From assembly GCA_023422975.1 (NCBI GenBank), contig JAFAGF010000066.1, positions 1-7,954 of the forward strand: a DNA stretch of 7,954 bases, in the 5' to 3' direction. The stretch is from Pseudomonadota bacterium. GTDB lineage: Bacteria > Pseudomonadota > Gammaproteobacteria > Burkholderiales > Burkholderiaceae_C. Below are positions 1 to 6,693 of this stretch, piece after piece. The translations under genes and the position numbers were made by a program. The notes beneath the pieces are model-generated. The model made no database searches and was not told the DNA's origin. It worked only from the letters and a program-made list of their open reading frames with translations. The stretch's first letter is position 1. Each line of letters opens with the position of its first letter.

Positions 1-2279
1 TAGGTGGACAGCAGCACACTGATCTGTTCTGCGCTGACAGGTTTGCTAAACCAGTACCCCTGAGCTTCATCGCAGCCTTGATCTCTCAGAAAGTCAAGCT
101 GAGCTTGGGTTTCAACACCTTCTGCAGTCGTTTGCATGCCGAGCGCTTGGGCCATGCGAATGATGGCACTGACAATCGCACGGTCGTTACTGTCATGATC
201 AAGGTCGCGAATGAACGACTGATCAATCTTGAGCTTGTAAATCTGGAAGCGTTTGAGCTGGCTGAGTGAAGAGTACCCAGTGCCAAAATCGTCAATTGAT
301 AGCCAGACGCCACTTGCTCTCAGGGCATCCATTGCCAGCGTAGCAGCTTTGGGATCGTTGATGGCAACACCCTCTGTGAGTTCAAGCTCTAAAGAGTTAG
401 GCGAAATCTCAGATTCAAAAAGGATGCGGCCAATCAACTCTGGAAGCTGTGGCTGGTGAAATTGAATGGCGGAAAGGTTGACGGCCACCTTGAGATGTTG
501 AAAGCCTTCTTGGTGCCAAGCATGTAGCTGCGCAATGGCTTTGCGCAGAACCCATTCACCAATTTGCAGAATTTGGCCACTGTCTTCTGCTACGGGGATA
601 AATTCTGCGGGAGAGATAGGGCCTAGTTCTGGCTGATTCCAGCGCAGGAGTGCCTCAACACTACGAACTTCGCCAGTATGCAGGCAAATCTGCGGCTGGT
701 AGTGCAGGGAAAATTCGTTACGCTCTAAAGCACGGCGCATGGCATTTTCAAGCTGCAGCGCACGTACCGATTTGGCATGCATCTGCGGGGTGAAAAAACG
801 ATAGGTATTACGGCCTTCTAACTTCGCGTGGTACATCGCTACGTCCGCAGACTGGGTGAGACTCTCAATGTTCTCGCCGTCTTGGGGAAATAAGGCAATG
901 CCCATAGAGGGAGCCATGCTGAGTTCGTGGTGGCCAATTTGGTAGGGCTGCAGCGATGCTTCTTGCAACTTACCAGCTACGCGAGCAGCCCCTTGCGCAT
1001 TGGCTCCTGGTAACAGCAGAACGAATTCATCGCCGCCAACGCGCGCGACGGTGTCTCTTTCCCGGACCACCGCGCGTAAACGCTTGGCGATTTCCTGCAG
1101 TAGCTCATCCCCCACTTGGTGGCCCAGTGAGTCGTTGACATGCTTGAAACGGTCTAAGTCCAGAAAAATGACGGCGAGTGGAGATTGATTGGTGCGTGCT
1201 TGGACAATTGCCTCTTTGCTGCGCTCAGCTAAAAAAGCACGATTAGGCAAACCTGTAAGGGGGTCATAGTGGGCCATCCAGTGGATGCGCTCTTGTACGC
1301 GTTTGCGGTCTTCTACTTCTTGGTGCAGGGTCTGAATTGTTTCACTGAGTTGGTTGGTGCGCTCGGATACTTGGCGTTCCAACTCAGCTTGCGCTTGGGT
1401 GAGCATCGACTGAATATGCTTGCGTTCAGTGATATCCATCAGAATCCAGACTTCTCCTTGCGTGCGGTCCAAGGGGTCTACCCAGCGGCTGCGTGCTTCG
1501 CAGTCAATGTTGTGGCCTTGGCGGTGCCGCAGCGTGATCTCTCCCTCAAAGTTGCCTGTACTTCCTATGCTGATTTGTGCCAGCACACTCAATGGGGATG
1601 AGCAGGACGCCATAGTGGCTGGGATGTTGGTAAGCGCTAGTAGGCTCTCTGGCTCAAAGCCTAGCATGTTGCCCAGGTGAGGGTTGCAGCGCGTCAGTGC
1701 GCCTTGCTTGAAATAGGCAATGCCTACGGCGGCAGTTTCAAACAGCAGCTGTTTTTCACGCAAAGCACTGGACAGCAAAGCTTTGCGGCGACGTTGGTCA
1801 TCAATGTCATCAATGATCCAAATGGCTCCATCTAAAGGCGCTTCGGGGTTGATTAGGTGACCACTTAAGCTGGCCCAGAAAAGATGGCCGCTACGGCGGC
1901 GCATGCGGCGCTCTGTCTTGAAGGTTTTTCCCTGCGCCATGCTGGGGTAGGCTGCGCGGCCCAAGGCTTTGAATTCCTCGCGCGAAGGGTGCAGGTTTGC
2001 ACTGCGAATGCCCGTGAGTTGATCGTGACTGGCAAAGCCAAAAATTTTGGCGAAATGGGGGTTGCAACGTACAACGGCCCGGTTTTTGATGAAAGCGATG
2101 CCAACGCCTGCACTGTTGAGCAACGCCTGCTGTTCGCGGGACAAGCGTTCAAGATCAATGTGAGCAGCTGCAAGCGAATGCGTTTGCTCAGCAGTTCCAA
2201 GGGACAGTGACATGGCTGTGCAATGCTGGAGATATGAGGCGAACATCGAAGCCCATATGGGCTTCGATGGCGGATGCAT
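1..2279 (-). CDS. PAS-PAS-GGDEF-EAL cyclic-di-GMP signalling protein (3' end at window edge)
   Basis: Bifunctional-type c-di-GMP enzyme: GGDEF makes c-di-GMP from GTP and EAL hydrolyses it to pGpG. Reading from 2279 gives 759 codons open to the edge; the last two bases are TA, so the stop may straddle it. Two PAS domains lie at about residues 53-160 and 178-290 (the second ends in DITERK), then a probable coiled coil to about 335. The GGDEF domain has an intact GGDEF at 415-419 and an RxxD inhibitory site (RERD, 406-409). The EAL domain has EAL at 542-544, N601, E636, DDFGTG from 663, K684, E720, E723 and QGY at 740, so the known catalytic residues are present. No signal peptide or membrane segment is seen, so it is probably cytosolic, with PAS domains sensing an unknown cue. 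The start is chosen for its GAGGAGG; in-frame ATGs at 2246 and 2213 have no such site. The net activity direction cannot be told from sequence. Confidence 0.95.
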   Translation of the reverse strand, partial: MHPPSKPIWASMFASYLQHCTAMSLSLGTAEQTHSLAAAHIDLERLSREQQALLNSAGVGIAFIKNRAVVRCNPHFAKIFGFASHDQLTGIRSANLHPSREEFKALGRAAYPSMAQGKTFKTERRMRRRSGHLFWASLSGHLINPEAPLDGAIWIIDDIDDQRRRKALLSSALREKQLLFETAAVGIAYFKQGALTRCNPHLGNMLGFEPESLLALTNIPATMASCSSPLSVLAQISIGSTGNFEGEITLRHRQGHNIDCEARSRWVDPLDRTQGEVWILMDITERKHIQSMLTQAQAELERQVSERTNQLSETIQTLHQEVEDRKRVQERIHWMAHYDPLTGLPNRAFLAERSKEAIVQARTNQSPLAVIFLDLDRFKHVNDSLGHQVGDELLQEIAKRLRAVVRERDTVARVGGDEFVLLLPGANAQGAARVAGKLQEASLQPYQIGHHELSMAPSMGIALFPQDGENIESLTQSADVAMYHAKLEGRNTYRFFTPQMHAKSVRALQLENAMRRALERNEFSLHYQPQICLHTGEVRSVEALLRWNQPELGPISPAEFIPVAEDSGQILQIGEWVLRKAIAQLHAWHQEGFQHLKVAVNLSAIQFHQPQLPELIGRILFESEISPNSLELELTEGVAINDPKAATLAMDALRASGVWLSIDDFGTGYSSLSQLKRFQIYKLKIDQSFIRDLDHDSNDRAIVSAIIRMAQALGMQTTAEGVETQAQLDFLRDQGCDEAQGYWFSKPVSAEQISVLLST
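2244..2269. repeat. 26-bp perfect palindrome in the first codons of the GGDEF-EAL gene
   Basis: Every base from 2244 to 2269 pairs with its mirror: the half-site is CATCGAAGCCCAT, centred on CATATG. The flanking bases (A2243, G2270) break the symmetry. In RNA it could form an 11-bp stem with a 4-nt loop, starting about 10 nt after the ATG at 2279. There is no T-run on either strand, so it is not an intrinsic terminator. It could be an operator for a dimeric regulator or a translation-controlling hairpin; the function is not known. Confidence 0.85.
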
Positions 2280-2288
2280 GAATTATTG

Positions 2289-2295
2289 CCTCCTC
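2289..2295 (-). promoter_or_regulatory. Shine-Dalgarno site of the GGDEF-EAL gene
   Basis: GAGGAGG on the minus strand ends 9 nt before the ATG at 2279. It is a near-perfect anti-16S match and decides this start over the later in-frame ATGs at 2246 and 2213, which have no purine-rich site before them. The choice adds 22 residues to a start at 2213; those residues show no recognisable domain. Confidence 0.7.
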
Positions 2296-2367
2296 AATGC
2301 AGACGATATTGCTTGAATGCAAACACTCTTGGAACCATCTCAGTTTTTCTGCCGATTCGGCAGGGAC

Positions 2368-2397
2368 AATAAAAAAGGCCTGGAGCAGGCAGGCCTT
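2368..2397 (-). terminator. Rho-independent terminator after the DUF3334 gene
   Basis: Read on the minus strand, AAGGCCTG, a 7-nt loop, and CAGGCCTT form a perfect 8-bp stem followed by TTTTATT. It begins 15 nt after the stop codon at 2413 and would end the DUF3334 transcript. This implies that the GGDEF-EAL gene has its own promoter in the roughly 70 bp between 2296 and 2367. I see no convincing -35/-10 pair there. Confidence 0.88.
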
Positions 2398-2412
2398 GTA
2401 TGCATCAATGGG

Positions 2413-3114
2413 TTACATGCCCAGAGATTTCAGCAACGCTTCCGTTTCCATATCGGCAGATGTTGTCTGGGCAGCTGCAGCGGCATGGGGCGTTGTTTGG
2501 TGGGGGGCGGCTTGGGCAATGATGGCATCAGGGTCGATGACCTCATTGGCATCAAAATCGTGCAGCTTGATGAACTCGGTGCTATCAACCGCTAGCTCCA
2601 AGTAGAAGATATTGTTGTTGGCAGTGTAGAAGGTGACGCGGCGGGCCTCGGGGTTGTCGAGGTTGGCATCCACGCTCAGTTGTACCTGCTTGTTGAGCAC
2701 CAGCATTTTGGGCTGGTTTTGTGTAATGTGGGTTTGCAATTCGCGGCGAATCTTGCCTGTGAAGTCACCCACCACCTGGTTCATCAGCTCCCCCATGACG
2801 TTGCTGACTTCATCCGAAGTATGCGAGCTGGCCAGATCGCTTTCCGACATGCCCATGTTCAGCAAGTAGCTGCGGTATAGCTCCATCGCTGCAGCGGCTG
2901 AAAAGTTGATGATGACCAAACCGGAAAAGCCGCCATCAAACAAAACAAAGCAACCAATATCAGGCTTGAGGTAGGTTTTCTTGATACGCTGAACCATGCC
3001 CGAATACTGCACATTGCAGGTGCTGGCCACGTTGAGCACGCGGGTGACAGAGTTGCAGAGGCTGACCAGCAGGTCGTCGGTGCCTTGGACAGTAGAGGGG
3101 GCTTTGTCACTCAT
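2413..3114 (-). CDS. DUF3334 family protein, CheX/CheC-like with CheZ-like C-terminal tail
   Basis: A 233-residue soluble protein that I recognise from memory as DUF3334, an uncharacterised bacterial family of about this length. No signal peptide or membrane helix is visible. Conserved-looking blocks include KPDIGCFVLFDGGFSGLV (residues 50-67), HTSDEVSNVMGELMNQVVGD (98-117) and the TANNNIFYLEL region (164-174). E109, N112 and P135 give E-x2-N-x22-P, the spacing of the CheC/CheX CheY-P phosphatase signature, although N105 stands where that signature has D or S. After an Ala/His/Thr/Gln-rich linker (about 200-219) the protein ends in TEALLKSLGM, much like the CheY-binding end of CheZ. A role in dephosphorylating a CheY-like receiver is inferred, not shown. 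The ATG at 3114 is chosen by recalled family start and domain content; no clear Shine-Dalgarno precedes it. The reading frame stays open to 3360 but that part overlaps the neighbouring gene. Confidence 0.85.
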   Translation of the reverse strand: MSDKAPSTVQGTDDLLVSLCNSVTRVLNVASTCNVQYSGMVQRIKKTYLKPDIGCFVLFDGGFSGLVIINFSAAAAMELYRSYLLNMGMSESDLASSHTSDEVSNVMGELMNQVVGDFTGKIRRELQTHITQNQPKMLVLNKQVQLSVDANLDNPEARRVTFYTANNNIFYLELAVDSTEFIKLHDFDANEVIDPDAIIAQAAPHQTTPHAAAAAQTTSADMETEALLKSLGM

Positions 3115-3254
3115 GAGGTCATTCGCAAAAAGAAACAGAATGTCTCCGATTATGGGTGCTTTCTGTGCGTAACCACATATCGGCTGTTGCCAAAGCAGCG
3201 CGCTTGCGTTTGCGTGCAACCTTCTCTGGGCATGGTGCGCAGACACTGCGCCGC

Positions 3255-3282
3255 CAACAAACAGGAGGCCTTGGCCTCCTGT
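3255..3282 (-). terminator. Probable terminator after the second proX
   Basis: ACAGGAGGCC and GGCCTCCTGT form a perfect inverted repeat at 3261-3282 separated by two bases, giving a very stable GC-rich hairpin. On the minus strand it is followed by TTGTTGG, a weak T-run. It lies about 35 nt after the stop codon at 3317, as expected for the end of the transporter operon. The short T-run lowers certainty. The rest of the gap up to 3114 holds the presumed promoter of the DUF3334 gene. Confidence 0.65.
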
Positions 3283-3316
3283 GTAGCATGCTGCATTGCA
3301 GCAAGGCAATTGTTTA

Positions 3317-4399
3317 TCAGCGCGCAGCAGCGTCCCGTGCCTGGGTGAGCCACACATCAAATGTGGTTTGGTGCGTTTGGATCCAGCTGTTCACATGGCG
3401 CTCAATATCAGCGGGTTTATTCTGACCATCATGGAGTAGTCGGTTTTGCTGGCTGATGTCGTTCAGCGGTATTTGCATGACTTCAAACAGCTTGGCCGCA
3501 GCTGGGTGCTGTGCAGCCCAGGCTTTGTTGGCAACGATGTATTCGTTGTTCAGTGGAAAGCCGTAGTTTTTGCCGTTGGCAAGCTGGGTGTCGGTACGCG
3601 CTTGTACACCCGGCATGGAGGAAAAGGGTACCTGCAGCCACACCACTTCGTGCCCCGGGCGCAGCACGTTGCTCAGCCAGTAAGGGGTCCATGCGTAGTA
3701 CAGCACGGGTTTGCCTGCTTTGAACCTTGCGAGGGTATCGGCAATCAGGGCGGGGTAATTGCCCTGGGTGTAGTTCACGGTGTTTTGCAGCCCAAAGGCT
3801 TTAATCTGGTGGGCCACCACGGCCTCTCCACCCCAGCCTGCATTGGGGCCAATCAAGTCGGCCTTGCCATCTCCGCTGGCATCAAACAATTGCGCTAGCT
3901 TTGGGTCTTTGAGCTGATCTAGGTGGGTGATGCCGTATGTATCTGCCGTTTTCTTGTCAATCATGTAGCCCTGCACGGCACCAGCGGCGTAGACCCCTTT
4001 GCGCGAGAGTTTGGCATCACCGCCTGCGCGCAGGTAAAACTCGGCATGGTGCGGATTCCAGTGGTTGGCCATGAACGTGGCTTCGCCGTTGGCTACTGCG
4101 ATGTGTATCAATGGGTAGTCCAGCTCCTCCCATGGCTTGACGGTGTAGCCCAACTGTTCCAGGGCCTTCATGACCAGCAGGGTTTGAAAGCTCTCTTCCG
4201 CCAAAGCACTTTTCAGGGGTTGCACGGTAATGCCTTGCCCGGGTTGCGCGTTGCTTGGCAAAGTCTGACCCGCGGCCCATGCAGCCGGCGGCAGCAGGCT
4301 GAGTGTGGCTGCTGCTGCGGCACCCAATATCCATTGGCGTTTGCGATGGTTGGTGGCTGTGAGTGGGTGGTGGGTCATGGTCTGCAAAGTCTTGGTCAT
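3317..4399 (-). CDS. proX: Second ProX-like glycine betaine binding protein lacking the binding-loop disulfide
   Basis: A 360-residue periplasmic binding protein of the ProX family, presumed to capture a betaine-type osmoprotectant for ProVW. It aligns almost without gaps to the ProX encoded just upstream (4492-5505). An unusually long N-terminus (about 20 polar residues) leads to RKRQW, a hydrophobic Ala/Leu stretch and an AWA cleavage site near residue 42. The aromatic-cage tryptophans equivalent to E. coli W65, W140 and W188 are present as W114, W189 and W237, and H118 matches H69. The loop that reads GCNPGWGCE in ProX reads GPNAGWGGE here, so both disulfide cysteines are lost (P185, G191). 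This points to altered ligand preference, affinity or stability. The start at 4399 has AAGGAG 11 nt upstream; a start at 4378 is possible. An intrinsic terminator separates it from proX, so expression needs read-through or another promoter. Confidence 0.93.
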   Translation of the reverse strand: MTKTLQTMTHHPLTATNHRKRQWILGAAAAATLSLLPPAAWAAGQTLPSNAQPGQGITVQPLKSALAEESFQTLLVMKALEQLGYTVKPWEELDYPLIHIAVANGEATFMANHWNPHHAEFYLRAGGDAKLSRKGVYAAGAVQGYMIDKKTADTYGITHLDQLKDPKLAQLFDASGDGKADLIGPNAGWGGEAVVAHQIKAFGLQNTVNYTQGNYPALIADTLARFKAGKPVLYYAWTPYWLSNVLRPGHEVVWLQVPFSSMPGVQARTDTQLANGKNYGFPLNNEYIVANKAWAAQHPAAAKLFEVMQIPLNDISQQNRLLHDGQNKPADIERHVNSWIQTHQTTFDVWLTQARDAAAR

Positions 4400-4410
4400 C
4401 CTTGGATGTT

Positions 4411-4416
4411 CTCCTT
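4411..4416 (-). promoter_or_regulatory. Shine-Dalgarno site of the second proX
   Basis: AAGGAG lies 11 nt before the ATG at 4399, a slightly long spacing. It sits in a 16-base segment (4407-4422) identical to the one before proW (6697-6712). It supports 4399 over the longer reading from 4495, which would run through the terminator hairpin. Confidence 0.6.
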
Positions 4417-4440
4417 GTGGTTCAAGAGGCGAAAGCCCCA

Positions 4441-4474
4441 TAAAAAAACGGCGACCGCCGAAGCGGTGCGCCGT
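4441..4474 (-). terminator. Strong intrinsic terminator between proX and the second proX
   Basis: On the minus strand ACGGCG, a bulged C, and ACCGC pair with GCGGT and CGCCGT around a TTCG tetraloop closed by C-G. This gives an 11-bp stem followed directly by a run of seven T. It starts 17 nt after the proX stop (4492) and lies wholly before the second proX. It would end most proVWX transcripts here and lower expression of the second binding protein. Confidence 0.92.
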
Positions 4475-4491
4475 GCTGCTTAGGTGTGCAA

Positions 4492-5505
4492 TCAAGGTTT
4501 TTTGGCGGAAGCCAGAGCTTGCTGAATCCAGCCGTCAAAAGTCTTTTGGTGGGCCTTGATCCATCCATTCACATGGCGATCAATGTCTGCGGGCTTGCCT
4601 TGGCCTTGGCTCATCATGTGGTTTTGCGCGTTGATGTCCGACACCGGCAACTGCATGATGGCAAACAGCTTGGCGGCAGCAGGGTTTTGCTCGGCCCATG
4701 CCTTGTTGGCCAAGATGTGCTGCTTGTTCACGACAAAGCCATAGTTTTTGCCGTTGGCCAGCTTGGTATCCACGCCTTTTTGCTCACCCGGAGCAGAAGA
4801 AAAAGGCACTTCGAGCCACACCACATCTTTGCCAGGCTTGAGCTCATTGCTCACCCAGTAAGGTGTCCATGTGTAGTACAGCACCGGCTTGCCAGATTTG
4901 TAGCGGGTGATGGTGTCTGCAATCAGGGCCGAGTAGGTGCCTTGCTGGTGCGTGACGGTGTCGCGCAGCTTGTAGGCATCCAGGTGGTGCTCAATCATGG
5001 CTTCGCACCCCCAGCCGGGGTTGCAGCCAGTCAGGTCGGCCTTGCCATCACCGTCTGCGTCAAACAGCTTGGCGATCTTGGGGTCTTTGAGCTGGGCGAT
5101 GTTGGTGATTTTGTAAGCGTCGGCCGTTTTTTTGTCGATCAGGTAGCCCTGTGCGGCATTGTCGGAGTACACGCCCTGGCGGTAGAGTTTGGCATCACCG
5201 CCGGCGTTCTTGTAGTAGTCCGCATGCAAGGGGTTCCAGTGCGTGGCGATGAAGGTGGCATCGCCATTGCCCAGCGCCAAATGGGCGGTGGGATATTCAA
5301 CTTCTTTGATAGGCTGCACGTCATAGCCCAATTGTTCCAAGGCCTTCACGACCAGCAAGGTCTGGAAGGTTTCTTCGGCAATCGAGCTTTTGAGTGGGTA
5401 AACCTTGACGCCTTTGCCGGGCAGGTCATTGGCGCTGACGCTGAAACACGTCAGCGCGAGAGTGCTTGCGGCCACAGCGGCCAGGGTGCGGGTGATTGCG
5501 GTCAT
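4492..5505 (-). CDS. proX: ProX, glycine betaine/proline betaine periplasmic binding protein
   Basis: A 337-residue periplasmic receptor that binds glycine betaine or proline betaine and delivers it to ProW/ProV during osmotic stress. It closely resembles E. coli ProX: after a 25-residue signal peptide the mature protein begins NDLPGKG (E. coli ADLPGKG), and key residues fall exactly at E. coli number plus 25. These are the cage tryptophans W90, W165 and W213, H94, and the disulfide pair C161 and C167 in GCNPGWGCE. The calcium-like DGDGKAD stretch (151-157) is also kept. The start at 5505 is preferred over the in-frame ATG at 5535 because AGGAGG lies 6 nt upstream and it gives a normal signal peptide. 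It lies 75 bp after proW with a large hairpin in the gap, and an intrinsic terminator follows. Function is highly certain by family; the exact ligand range is inferred. Confidence 0.97.
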   Translation of the reverse strand: MTAITRTLAAVAASTLALTCFSVSANDLPGKGVKVYPLKSSIAEETFQTLLVVKALEQLGYDVQPIKEVEYPTAHLALGNGDATFIATHWNPLHADYYKNAGGDAKLYRQGVYSDNAAQGYLIDKKTADAYKITNIAQLKDPKIAKLFDADGDGKADLTGCNPGWGCEAMIEHHLDAYKLRDTVTHQQGTYSALIADTITRYKSGKPVLYYTWTPYWVSNELKPGKDVVWLEVPFSSAPGEQKGVDTKLANGKNYGFVVNKQHILANKAWAEQNPAAAKLFAIMQLPVSDINAQNHMMSQGQGKPADIDRHVNGWIKAHQKTFDGWIQQALASAKKP

Positions 5506-5511
5506 CGTCGT

Positions 5512-5517
5512 CCTCCT
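5512..5517 (-). promoter_or_regulatory. Shine-Dalgarno site of proX
   Basis: A perfect AGGAGG with a 6-nt spacer to the ATG at 5505. It is the best ribosome binding site in the transporter operon, which fits the usual need for more binding protein than membrane components. It rules against the in-frame ATG at 5535, which lies upstream of this site. Confidence 0.8.
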
Positions 5518-5539
5518 GGTTAAAAAAATAGTCAAATTG

Positions 5540-5572
5540 GCTTCTAGTGCTTACTGGGTAAGCGCTAGAAGC
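5540..5572 (-). other. Intercistronic hairpin between proW and proX
   Basis: GCTTCTAG (then one mismatch) and GCTTAC pair with GTAAGC and CTAGAAGC around a 3-nt loop, giving 14 base pairs interrupted by one C/A mismatch. It starts 8 nt after the proW stop. A run of seven T follows, but only about 11 nt after the stem, so it is not a canonical terminator. It may be an mRNA-stabilising or processing element that sets the ratio of ProX to ProVW, or a partial attenuator. Confidence 0.7.
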
Positions 5573-5580
5573 TATTAAAT

Positions 5581-6693
5581 TTACGATTGCTTGCGCGGTT
5601 TCAGCAGCAAGCCCAAGGGGCCTCGGTGCCACCAGCGTTCTCCGCCGCGCTGGGTTTGGCCCATGGCCTGAGTGATGCGGTCCAACACAATGGCCAGCAA
5701 CACAATGCCCAGGCCGCCCACGGTGGCCAAGCCCATGTCCAGGCGGCCAATGCCGCGCAGCACCATCTGGCCCAGACCACCCACAGCGATCATCGAGGCG
5801 ATCACCACCATGGACAGTGACAGCATCAGCGCCTGGTTGATGCCTGCCATGATGTTGGGCATGGCCAGCGGCAGTTGCACCTTCCACAGCAGCTGCCAGG
5901 GCGATGCACCATAAGCGCGGCTGGCTTCAATCAGGTCAGGGCGCACCTGGCGGATGCCCAGATTGGTCAGGCGCACCAGCGGCGGCAATGCAAAGATGAT
6001 GGTGACGATGACCCCCGGTACATTGCCGATGCCAAACAGCATGACGACTGGTACCAGATAGACAAATGCTGGCGTGGTCTGCATGGCATCCAGGATGGGT
6101 CGCGTCCAGCGCTGAGCGCGGTCGCTGGAGGCAATCAAAATGCCCAACGGCAGGCCAATCACAATACAAAACGCCAGCGAGGTCAGCACCAGTGACAAGG
6201 TCACCATGGCCTCTGGCCAAATCCCCAATGCAGCCACTGCTATCAGCGATAGCGCAGTGCCAATCGCCAGGCCGCGGCCGGCAAACTGCCAAGCGAGCAG
6301 AGCAATCAAGGCCGTCAATACTGGCCACGGCAGTGCCAGCATGACTTGCTCTACGCCTGACAGCGTGGCATCAATTGGCGCGCGCACTGACTGAAAGAAG
6401 GGGCGGAAGTTTTCGACCACCCAGCCCAGGCCCTGGTTGATCCAGGCCTCAATCGGCAGCCCGTCGGTTTGGATTTGGTCCCACCAGCTCAGCGGTGCGT
6501 CAGGCGTGGCATCGGCGGGGGCGCTGAGCCAGTCGCTGCCGCCAGCGGTTGCCGACGCATCGGGGCTGGCACCGGAAGCTCCCCAGGGGTCGCTGGTAGT
6601 TTCTGCGGTGGCACTGGAGGCACTCCAAGGATCGGTGCTGGTCTGCTCGGCGCTACTGCTCCAAGGGTCGGTATTTGCTGTCGCTTCACTCAT
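5581..6693 (-). CDS. proW: ProW, glycine betaine ABC transporter permease
   Basis: A 370-residue inner-membrane permease that forms the betaine channel with ProV and receives ligand from ProX. As in E. coli ProW, about 100 hydrophilic residues precede the first membrane helix (about 120-137). Several further hydrophobic segments follow up to about residue 340. The family block [16 protein letters not shown] is at 206-221, the ATPase-contacting EAA loop (EAS, then G, then LP) is at 256-275, and [17 protein letters not shown] is at 305-321. The tail carries three DPW[SG] repeats at residues 9, 21 and 35 and an SDWL at 53-56; E. coli ProW has similar spaced NPW, AW and DWL motifs. The start overlaps the proV stop by four bases (ATGA), suggesting translational coupling, and AAGGAG lies 7 nt upstream. 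Identification is very secure. Confidence 0.97.
   Translation of the reverse strand: MSEATANTDPWSSSAEQTSTDPWSASSATAETTSDPWGASGASPDASATAGGSDWLSAPADATPDAPLSWWDQIQTDGLPIEAWINQGLGWVVENFRPFFQSVRAPIDATLSGVEQVMLALPWPVLTALIALLAWQFAGRGLAIGTALSLIAVAALGIWPEAMVTLSLVLTSLAFCIVIGLPLGILIASSDRAQRWTRPILDAMQTTPAFVYLVPVVMLFGIGNVPGVIVTIIFALPPLVRLTNLGIRQVRPDLIEASRAYGASPWQLLWKVQLPLAMPNIMAGINQALMLSLSMVVIASMIAVGGLGQMVLRGIGRLDMGLATVGGLGIVLLAIVLDRITQAMGQTQRGGERWWHRGPLGLLLKPRKQS

Noticed and set aside
1865..2200. A 111-codon minus-strand frame in the PAS region.
   Set aside because: It is out of frame with the PAS-GGDEF-EAL protein, whose catalytic motifs lie in a continuous frame from 2279 to the window edge.
2349..2363. 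A short inverted repeat CTGCCG-ATT-CGGCAG.
   Set aside because: It has a 3-nt loop and no T-run on the minus strand; it may add to the neighbouring terminator but nothing shows a function of its own.
3149..3154. CATAAT on the minus strand, resembling a -10 box about 35 nt before the DUF3334 start.
   Set aside because: No acceptable -35 box at 16-18 nt spacing; a GCCGATAT further upstream resembles a flagellar sigma-28 -10 box but also lacks its -35 partner.
3115..3360. N-terminal extension of the DUF3334 protein by 82 residues.
   Set aside because: The extra part overlaps the 3' end of the second proX, crosses its terminator hairpin and has no recognisable domain; family proteins as I recall them begin at about the ATG at 3114.
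4400..4495. A start of the second ProX at 4495 instead of 4399.
   Set aside because: The added 32 residues would be encoded by the proX terminator hairpin and would place polar residues before an already complete signal peptide; a Shine-Dalgarno site supports 4399.
4486..5523. A 345-codon open frame on the plus strand, opposite proX.
   Set aside because: It is the antisense of a well-supported proX with intact binding residues; its translation shows no family motif, and long antisense frames are common in GC-biased genes.
5426..5887. A 153-codon minus-strand frame spanning the proW-proX junction.
   Set aside because: It is a shifted reading of the end of proW and the start of proX with no domain; both true genes are intact.
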